Shown piece after piece: positions 6,001-8,560 of a stretch of DNA of 8,560 bases. The translations under genes were made by a program, and so were the position numbers. Location: NCBI GenBank assembly GCA_002322525.1, contig DCOU01000012.1:1-8560 (forward strand), in the 5' to 3' direction. The first letter of the stretch is position 1. Every line of letters begins with the position of its first letter. The stretch comes from Candidatus Omnitrophica bacterium UBA1562. Lineage in GTDB: Bacteria; Omnitrophota; Gorgyraeia; Gygaellales; Profunditerraquicolaceae. The notes beneath the pieces are model-generated. The model was not told where the DNA came from, did no database searches, and saw only the letters and a program-made list of their open reading frames with translations.

Positions 6001-8560
6001 TCTTTGGTAGGAGGAAGCTGATAAAGCGCGTAATCGGTTAATCCTAATTCTCTCATACTTGCTATAATCGCATCTAAATCTTCCTGTTCATTCTCTACAA
6101 CTATAAAAACGCCACTTACTGGCAACAACTGGTCAACAACCCGCAATGCTTCATGCGACACTCTCTGGCCATCTGCACCGGCGTATGCTTTTAAATAATG
6201 CCAAAAATTGTACCAGACAACAGCCTCGGGGATAACAGGCCAGCCAGCCGCGGTAACTTCTTCCCGAATGAGTTGCGCTATATCGCCAACCGTGCCCCGT
6301 AGACGTAACTCGCATTCATACCGTTTTTCTATCATCTGTGTATCAATCAATAAGCGATGCGGGAAAGAATCTGGTATTACCCCTCCGTCAAATGGCCCGC
6401 TGCCGTGTTCGATTACAAGCGCATCATCCGATACGCCAAACTCTCTCAAAAGTAAACCCACGTTGTGCCTTTTTGTATCGGTAGGATTAGGATTTGCGCT
6501 TCGCGATTGCCATTGAGAGCAAACTGAAAAGGGGAAAGGTTTTAATGAATTAGTCGCTTCCTTGCGTGATGCGCCGGATGGCGCCGCGGCAGAATCAGCA
6601 ATAGAGTGAACGCTATTGGCATTACAGTGACCAGTTATATTTAAAACCTCAATCTGTGCTTTTAGTTTCTCCAAATCTTCAATAAGGTCTTTTAAAGACG
6701 AGTCTTCCTTATTGTTCCAAGACGCAATAAATGTATCCACCGATTCCCTAATCGCGTCTGCATAATCCATACTATTAAGTATTCTGATAATTATCCGCGA
6801 TACCGCACCAACCGTTTCTTTTTCGGGAACAGGTGTATACTTCCTTCTATTAAATCCTATGGTATCTAAATCGACTTGCTTTATTGTCCCTGCTCTAATA
6901 CCGGTTAATGCAACCATAAAATTCGATGCATCAAAATCACTGCGTGCTAAGCCGTTATCGTAGAGCCAAATAAAACTATTAACCCAGGCAATAATTCCTT
7001 CTAATGTCTTTATAATACCTAAACCACTAAAATTTTTATCTCTAATAGCCTCGCCAATATCTTTATCTCCGAAAGGCTCTAATATCTGATAATGTATCCC
7101 TATATTTAAGCCTTTTGTATTTACATCGATAGTCCCGGCATCAAAGATTTTTACAATATTTGGATTACTGTGTTCAAAGAGGCCGGCTTCTCTCCATTCC
7201 TCTATGGCTCTGTCTAAAGCAGAAGCGAAACCAGCCTTTCCGGCTTCTTTAGCTTGCCAAGCTTGCCATACTTTTTCTACTTTAACTGCTACCTCTTTTC
7301 TATTATCTGCATCATATCCACTAAAGAGCCAATGCCGAGTTCCTCTTGCGCTTATTAATTCTCCAAGTTCAATATTTTTCTCTTTAAATGCTATTCTTAA
7401 ATACTCCCAAGGTGAACTTTGCGGCTCACTAGTGTGGGAGTTAAGGCGCACAAGGAGAAAAATAAGTGCAAGGAAAGTAAAAAGCGCAACAACGATATGC
7501 GGCAGGAAAGTATTGAAATTGAGTTCAAAACCAGGGAAGGCCAAAGGCAGCGCAGCAATGGAAAACAGGGGTAGTTGGCTTGCCTTTTTGGGCGGGCTGC
7601 GGATACCTGTTTCACCCCTACCTCTACCGGTGGGCTTATGCTCAGATACCTTCCAGTCCTTTGGCATTTCTTCAATAAGGATATAGTTAAAGTCCTTCTT
7701 GAGACCAAGGATTGTCATTACCTCTGTCTGCAATTTAGGATTACGAGAAATTACCAGGATATCCAATTCTCCTTGCTGGAAACGCTCAAGCAACAAAGGC
7801 CTATTCCTTGGGCCCAACCCGCGTCTTATTGGGGCTAACTCAGCGCTATCTGGATCCAGCTTAAATGTAGTTCCTATTCTTTCCGGCTGCGGGAGCCTTT
7901 TACAAATGGCCTCTGCAAAATTAGCCAAATTAAGCGCAATCACAAACGGCCCTGACTCATATTCCTTAAGTAAATCTAACAGCCTGATTATCTTGTGAAT
8001 CTTGCCGTGTTCAATATTGTGTTCAACAAGCCAAGCCAGCGCCGGCATAATGCCGCTTTTCTCCATGAGCCCCAGCAATTCTCTATCGGACTGATTTCCG
8101 CCCTTCTTATTATCCAGATAGGCCTTGAGTACCCGTGGACCATTGTTTTTAAACTTTTTTACTACCTCAAGCATCTTTCTTAATACGGCTTCCTGGCAAC
8201 TTGTCCATCCGGCAACGCGCCGCAACTCCTTTGTTTCCTCGCTAAACGCTGGTAAAGTGCGGGCTAACGTAAACGCCTCATTTACCAAGCGCCTGATGAT
8301 ATTCAACCTATCCTGGTTTAAGTTAGAAAGGTTTTTAAATATTAATAATGCCTCGGGAATGCCGGGCTCATCAGTCAAGCTTGGATGGCGTTCTAAAACC
8401 CTCAATAGCTCTGTAAAGGCCTCTTCTAAATCACGCAGGGCTTTATCAAGCAGCTGCCTTGAAACACCCCTTATGTTTACTAAGTATTCTATCGCTACTA
8501 AATCTTCATCAACTCCTACCGCAGGCTGGTAAGGTTTGCCGTAAACCGCTGCCATCCCCA
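1..8560 (-). CDS. Internal part of a giant multidomain membrane protein (both ends outside window)
   Basis: Reading the minus strand in the frame whose codons occupy plus positions 3-5, 6-8 and so on up to 8556-8558, I found no stop: no TTA, CTA or TCA triplet occurs in that register on the plus strand. That gives 2852 sense codons in a row, which cannot happen by chance. No start can be assigned. The second visible codon is ATG (8553-8555), but the ribosome-site region upstream of it is outside the window, and the frame is still open at the 3' edge. Visible order: helical region, hydrophobic segments, kinase-like domain, two methyltransferase-like domains, unknown domain, third methyltransferase-like domain, transmembrane helices, LuxR-type HTH, helical repeats, unknown region, HD phosphohydrolase. 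Ala/Pro-rich linkers separate several modules. The protein is probably membrane-anchored; its overall function is unknown. Such proteins are known from Omnitrophota, which is an inferred placement. Confidence 0.95.
3..500 (-). other. HD-GYP-like phosphohydrolase domain lacking the GYP motif (continues past window edge)
   Basis: Residues about 2687-2852. The HD superfamily metal-ligand series is complete: His 2694 in RRHVNNVSQLAVILG; His-Asp 2723-2724 in DLRIAGLLHDLGKNASR (366-416); His 2753 in GKHAALGVEALRRL; His-His 2780-2781 in LIRNHHNKSPP (201-233); and Asp 2801 in LVADRLCAGNEIRPYRSP, which matches the AD-x-x-DA...RPYR end of HD-GYP cyclic-di-GMP phosphodiesterases. The signature HHE-x-x-DGxGYP is reduced to HHNKSPPLL, so cyclic-di-GMP cleavage is doubtful; another phosphoester or nucleotide substrate is possible. 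It ends with a helical tail (EAVQRFIDEWKEEGLIS). All ligands are intact, so a working metal site is likely. Confidence 0.85.
555..608 (-). other. Hydrophobic segment just before the HD domain
   Basis: VLYRFFYALSGLWIIFGL is hydrophobic and aromatic with a single Arg near its start, followed by PRISIPCLPEW. It may be a transmembrane helix or a buried helix of the HD module. If it spans, the HD domain is on the opposite side from the region before it. Confidence 0.5.
610..2024 (-). other. Long unrecognised alpha/beta region between the second Gly-Leu segment and the HD domain
   Basis: Residues about 2179-2650. No family was recognised. The first part (about 2024-1260) alternates helices (EDAVKQARPLL) and strands (ARLIGRYQ-like, INELLGIISVSIID, EREKVYICNLNG, AWVSEVEGEIISVVFTQTVA), and ends in a basic strand pair (VFGKVRIYRLKLLRVKTG, AVLVKWCQW). 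The middle part (about 1240-900) is helical and rich in aromatic residues (VRRYMLAAAYSRLPEYSLF, then RWEKLLSQENYWNDWLAYRR). The last part (about 860-610) is beta-rich: DLYFDIYLKSH, TILTATIANLHLREIRRLGL, NLVGGVTIAADPQGRYVNIP. That last segment could be a small beta domain sitting before the membrane-associated HD module. Catalytic motifs are not evident. Confidence 0.5.
2028..2072 (-). repeat. Gly-Leu hydrophobic motif, copy 2
   Basis: GLGLGLGLLLPMIVR, preceded by IPPPAWLGII, repeats the segment at 3309-3350 with one extra Gly-Leu pair and Ile for Met. With WLGII it makes about 20 hydrophobic residues (2031-2087), enough for a transmembrane helix. The DNA of the two copies is similar but not identical, with differences mostly at third positions, which suggests selection on the peptide rather than very recent duplication. 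A moderately hydrophobic stretch, SSGLLLAGMEIIGVW, lies just upstream. Confidence 0.8.
2235..2935 (-). other. Three related helical repeats (LGF/LGY-x-G...TAL type), unrecognised
   Basis: Residues about 1875-2108. Three segments share a core. Copy 1 is KLTLAKYLGFSNLRGLELAF (2823-2882). Copy 2 is LAQRLGFAGYHPGMDTALRN (2592-2651). Copy 3 is EALIALGYTGRMGAINTALN (2322-2381). Each is preceded by a charged helix (for example IMQAIKRAREEN or LFERAKQIISEASN) and followed by basic helical sequence. The Leu-Gly-Phe/Tyr-x-x-x-Gly turn between two short helices, with TAL in the second, resembles a helix-turn-helix unit, and lying behind a LuxR domain makes nucleic-acid binding plausible; this is inference. 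The basic tail (RSLAERRRASALLAMIKQRG) supports the idea weakly. Copy 1 is the most diverged. Confidence 0.55.
2946..3005 (-). other. His/Pro/Arg-rich low-complexity segment
   Basis: The run RPVVHPYPHRRPPWHHRLWQ follows the HTH. Four His, four Pro and four Arg within 20 residues suggest an extended, basic linker that could bind metal or nucleic acid. No family was recognised. Confidence 0.6.
3066..3239 (-). other. LuxR/GerE-type helix-turn-helix DNA-binding domain
   Basis: Residues 1774-1831. DKELKVLSFIVKGWTNADIA matches the start of the family pattern (RExEVLxLIAxGxSNKEIA), followed by RRMYYSESNINWINAKIFRK in the place of LxISxxTVKxHxxNIxxK, then LGVHNRKEA in the place of LGVxxRxEA. Invariant points kept: Glu and Val-Leu in helix 1, Gly and Thr-Asn before helix 2, Ile-Ala, Ser before the recognition helix, and Leu-Gly-Val and Arg-x-Glu-Ala in helix 4. 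Changes: Thr-Val to Asn-Ile and the usual His to Trp in the recognition helix. The family normally sits at the C-terminus of response regulators and autoinducer receptors, whereas here it lies inside a giant membrane protein with over 1000 residues on each side. DNA binding is likely by family; the target is unknown. It could also be a structural relic. Confidence 0.9.
3267..3284 (-). repeat. DPAAPP linker, copy 2, just before the LuxR-type HTH
   Basis: The hexapeptide DPAAPP is identical to that at 5925-5942 and carries the same GC-rich word (plus 3268-3278). It joins the basic tail of the Gly-Leu segment (RGRRDGVKN) to the helix-turn-helix domain. Confidence 0.85.
3309..3350 (-). repeat. 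Gly-Leu hydrophobic motif, copy 1
   Basis: IGLGLGLLLPMMVR, followed by Gly-Arg-Arg. It is nearly identical to the copy at 2028-2072 (GLGLGLGLLLPMIVR). With the preceding MPGSRLEMMA it would form a short, very flexible hydrophobic helix with alternating Gly and Leu, closed by Pro and a basic residue. It may be a membrane-dipping or helix-packing segment, or a processing signal; the function is not known. Confidence 0.8.
3426..3825 (-). other. Central membrane region: two strong transmembrane helices plus a weaker hydrophobic segment
   Basis: Three hydrophobic runs: HFGLGMFAVAFPAADLF (about 3762-3815; moderate, with a proline and an Asp), FGYFILACCAGVALLAVTMF (3663-3722, continuing LLFIC; very strong) and WTVAIGIIWLILFASFVYLL (about 3432-3491; very strong). 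Between the last two lies a highly charged loop rich in Arg, Glu and Lys (CSNPEKTMRMAVERERHSRK, about 3570-3629) ending in PINYRYRPEDGKEM. By the positive-inside rule, this basic loop of about 50 residues is likely cytoplasmic. A Gly-Leu hydrophobic segment and the LuxR-type DNA-binding domain follow, so the HTH would be attached near the membrane. Confidence 0.85.
3858..4520 (-). other. Methyltransferase-like Rossmann domain, third copy
   Basis: Residues about 1347-1567. After a helical lead-in (DNAVTFARRYAEHSS), the strand and glycine loop RFTVCLHGGTAGEAIAFLEG (4302-4361) match motif I with H-G-G-T-A-G. The strand ARIIVANVNPEE (about 4230-4266) is followed by a helix. EAEIIVVAVDLRSPEGVKEF supplies an acidic motif III. 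YGPFDLMYAAIGAGL (about 4050-4097) is in motif IV position, with an Asp at the strand end. RPIAEGGIFLSDGLW matches the hairpin strand that often reads LKPGGxLVxxD in class I methyltransferases. The motif I acid is missing (Leu-His instead of Asp/Glu-x), so it may bind SAM poorly or be structural. NPEETFFIRR recalls CheR wording but is in a different place. The first transmembrane helices follow directly, so this module is tethered close to the membrane. Confidence 0.65.
4521..4595 (-). repeat. Ala/Pro/Val linker ahead of the third methyltransferase-like domain
   Basis: About 25 residues of low complexity (GDTAAMPPSVSTAAAPVEAV). The DNA is GC-rich at 4548-4562 and shares the shorter word GCCGCGCCG (plus 4548-4556) with the linkers at 3270-3278, 5205-5213 and 5928-5936. 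It sits exactly between two folded modules. Confidence 0.75.
4596..5171 (-). other. Unrecognised alpha/beta domain between methyltransferase-like modules
   Basis: Residues about 1130-1321, bounded by Ala/Pro linkers on both sides, so it is likely an independent fold. The first half is helical: DNFIEKARGVLIKGGITPEN, then ERTALYYVGPGQKVHRDLI, a Leu/Glu-rich helix, and IKRLIDYIRRH. The second half is beta-rich: a run of strands, GICYNVDLGIFGNTGFYIVL, then RVTRVSQVCLSLNSGKLSID, which looks like a meandering sheet or small beta sandwich. I see no catalytic signature. It could be a substrate-recognition or accessory domain for the neighbouring methyltransferase-like modules; this is inferred from position only. 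Confidence 0.5.
5172..5255 (-). repeat. Ala/Pro/Thr-rich linker after the second methyltransferase-like domain
   Basis: About 28 residues of low complexity (APHDEFTAASAAGSAAPP, then AATTAPAPIS). The minus strand is strongly GC-rich here, in contrast to the flanking coding sequence, and contains the shared word GCCGCGCCGCC (plus 5203-5213, extended to 12 bases at 5202-5213, identical to 3267-3278). It is probably a flexible interdomain tether. Confidence 0.8.
5256..5900 (-). other. Class I SAM-dependent methyltransferase-like domain, second copy
   Basis: Residues about 887-1101. A helical lead-in (VLTEEQRRLLDAIEE) and PTPVDVLTRAFILARL precede a clear motif I, DDVVADLGGGTDVPARVAL (5649-5702), with Asp 957 and the G-G-G loop. 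The next strand, RVISIEIDQEL, gives the acidic motif II (Glu 981, Asp 983). The chain ends with VTLFYYYWFGT (5431-5465), in the position of motif IV at the end of the fourth strand, and the strand AWLILYTGRNFY. This is the usual class I Rossmann order and about the usual length for a complete domain. The PTPVDVL lead-in and DLGGGTD loop resemble methyltransferases acting on proteins or small molecules; the substrate cannot be named. It is the best preserved of the three methyltransferase-like modules and may have its own start (AGGAG plus ATG at 5898-5913). Confidence 0.8.
5898..5913 (-). promoter_or_regulatory. Shine-Dalgarno-like AGGAG and in-frame ATG at the start of the second methyltransferase-like domain
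   Basis: On the minus strand, AGGAG (5909-5913) is followed by 8 bases (CGATAAAC) and then ATG (5898-5900), a standard ribosome-site geometry. The ATG is in the giant frame, immediately after the DPAAPP linker and at the beginning of the second methyltransferase-like module. It may be an internal start, a relic of a once separate gene, or chance: with dozens of in-frame ATGs, one such match in a window this size is not improbable. Confidence 0.3.
5925..5942 (-). repeat. DPAAPP linker, copy 1, with GC-rich word
   Basis: The peptide DPAAPP, followed by DDGIGAIN, separates the first and second methyltransferase-like domains. Its DNA carries the 11-base word GCCGCGCCGCC (plus strand 5926-5936), also found in linkers at 3268-3278 and 5203-5213. 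The same hexapeptide recurs at 3267-3284. Confidence 0.85.
5955..6485 (-). other. Class I methyltransferase-like Rossmann domain, first copy (degenerate)
   Basis: Residues about 692-868. The order of elements suits a class I SAM-dependent methyltransferase. A strand and glycine loop, ALVIEHGSGPFDGG (6381-6422), stands in the place of motif I with acidic Glu 717. The next strand, LLIDTQMIEK, has an acid (Asp 739) where the SAM ribose-binding acid normally sits. GTVGDIAQ may be motif III. EAVVWYNFWHYL (about 6190-6225) is in the motif IV position. A helix and the strand GVFIVVENEQED follow. The motif I glycine pattern is E-H-G-S-G-P rather than D-x-G-x-G-x-G, so SAM binding is uncertain. No family-level substrate assignment is possible. 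The domain is bounded by Ala/Pro linkers on both sides and is followed directly by a second, better methyltransferase-like domain. Confidence 0.6.
6567..6605 (-). other. Ala/Ser/Pro linker between kinase-like and first methyltransferase-like domains
   Basis: The residues IADSAAAPSGASRK form a low-complexity, flexible stretch after the helical end of the kinase-like module (DLIEDLEKLKAQIEVL). The DNA is locally GC-rich (a GCCGCGGCGCC run on the minus strand around 6580-6590). It resembles the other linkers in composition but lacks the exact shared GC-rich word. Confidence 0.7.
6730..7370 (-). other. Protein-kinase-like domain (Ser/Thr kinase fold, altered motifs)
   Basis: Residues about 397-610. 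Landmarks appear in kinase order and spacing. VAVK (7281-7292) carries the ATP-binding lysine (residue 426). An alpha-C WREA motif supplies the partner Glu (457), and NPNIVKIFDAG follows as in bacterial PknB-type kinases. The hinge-like ILEPFGDKDIGEAI comes next. The catalytic loop is RSDFDASNFMV (6912-6944), matching HRDxxxxN with catalytic Asp 541 and metal-binding Asn 546. DLD (6864-6872) stands in place of DFG and keeps its first Asp (563). Odd points: the glycine-rich loop is poor (ELISARGTRHWLFSG), His of HRD is Arg and its Arg is Ser, the loop Lys is Asp, and there is no clear APE motif. Lys, Glu, Asp, Asn and the metal Asp are all kept, so activity is possible. It lies just after a membrane segment, like many bacterial receptor kinases, but inverted relative to PknB, whose kinase precedes the helix. 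Confidence 0.8.
7449..7580 (-). other. Hydrophobic membrane segment(s) ahead of the kinase-like domain
   Basis: After a basic stretch (SPPKKASQ) come two hydrophobic runs: LPLFSIAALPLAFPGF (about 7524-7574), then, after a short polar gap, LPHIVVALFTFLALIFLLV (7449-7505). The second is a textbook transmembrane helix with almost no polar residue, followed by an Arg. The first is shorter and contains two prolines, so it may be half of a hairpin or only a peripheral segment. If only one spans, the regions before and after lie on opposite sides of the membrane; if both span, they share a side. The kinase-like domain follows about 35 residues later. Confidence 0.8.
7620..8558 (-). other. Unrecognised, mainly alpha-helical region of the giant protein
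   Basis: Residues 1 to about 313 of the visible chain. I do not recognise a family. The sequence reads as a string of amphipathic helices rich in Leu, Glu, Lys and Arg (for example DKALRDLEEAFTELLRVLER near residues 36-55). Between about residues 200 and 300 it becomes more mixed alpha/beta, with GPFVIALNLANFAEAI (7873-7955) and ELDILVISRNPKLQTEV (7716-7766); the second looks like a buried beta strand followed by a helix. It ends in a Lys/Arg/Gly-rich stretch (KPTGRGRGETG) just before the hydrophobic segments, which would suit the cytoplasmic side of a membrane helix. There are no obvious catalytic motifs. It could be part of a larger domain that begins outside the window. Confidence 0.5.

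Noticed and set aside
5482..6516. Plus-strand open frames at 5482-5802 and 6208-6516
   Set aside because: They are shadows of the methyltransferase-like domains, where the minus frame shows motif I and acidic motif II.
7204..7686. Plus-strand open frame of 160 codons
   Set aside because: Antisense to the kinase-like and membrane segments of the giant gene; no domain or ribosome-site support.
8125..8532. Plus-strand open frame of 135 codons
   Set aside because: Antisense to the helical start of the visible protein; Ser- and Lys-rich shadow with no recognisable family.
8553..8555. ATG as the real start of the gene (MAAVYGKPYQ)
   Set aside because: Only five bases lie upstream in the window, so no ribosome site can be judged, and the frame is still open at the edge. 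It may simply be an internal Met.
1..8560. RNA genes, CRISPR arrays, insertion sequences, terminators
   Set aside because: The entire window is coding in one frame. I saw no tRNA-like cloverleaf, regularly spaced direct repeats, transposase motifs, or a terminator hairpin with a T run that would stand out from coding sequence.

Overview
The whole window is one uninterrupted minus-strand reading frame. Read from 8558 down to 3, all 2852 complete codons are sense, and neither the start nor the stop lies inside the window. The window is therefore an internal slice of a single giant gene; its protein is at least 2852 residues and probably much longer. No RNA gene, mobile element, CRISPR array, intergenic gap or second gene could be supported. 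Every other open frame, on either strand, is a short shadow of this frame. Residue numbers in the entries count from the first complete codon (8556-8558 = residue 1), so residue n lies at 8559-3n to 8561-3n.

Layout in protein order (high to low coordinate): an unrecognised, mostly helical region (about 8558-7600); one or two hydrophobic segments (7580-7449); a protein-kinase-like domain (about 7370-6730); an Ala/Ser/Pro linker; a degenerate class I methyltransferase-like domain (about 6485-5955); a DPAAPP linker; a clearer class I SAM-methyltransferase-like domain (about 5900-5256); an Ala/Pro/Thr linker; an unrecognised domain (about 5170-4596); another Ala/Pro linker; a third methyltransferase-like Rossmann domain (about 4520-3858); a membrane region with at least two strong transmembrane helices and a Gly-Leu segment (3825-3309); a second DPAAPP linker; a convincing LuxR/GerE-type helix-turn-helix (3239-3066); a His/Pro/Arg-rich stretch; three related helical repeats (about 2935-2235); a second copy of the Gly-Leu hydrophobic segment (2072-2028); a long unrecognised region (2024-610); a hydrophobic helix; and an HD-GYP-like metal-dependent phosphohydrolase domain that lacks the GYP motif (about 500-3).

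The organism is probably an uncultured bacterium. The giant gene, the Ala/Pro linkers joining modules from unrelated families, and the moderate GC content fit Candidatus Omnitrophota (former OP3), a phylum known for giant proteins. That placement rests on family resemblance only. No marker gene is present.

The modules belong to families that transfer phosphate (kinase-like), transfer methyl groups (three Rossmann domains), bind DNA (LuxR HTH) and hydrolyse phosphoesters (HD), and they sit on one membrane-anchored chain. Whether they work together as one signalling machine, are cut apart after translation, or are partly decayed domestic copies cannot be told from sequence alone.
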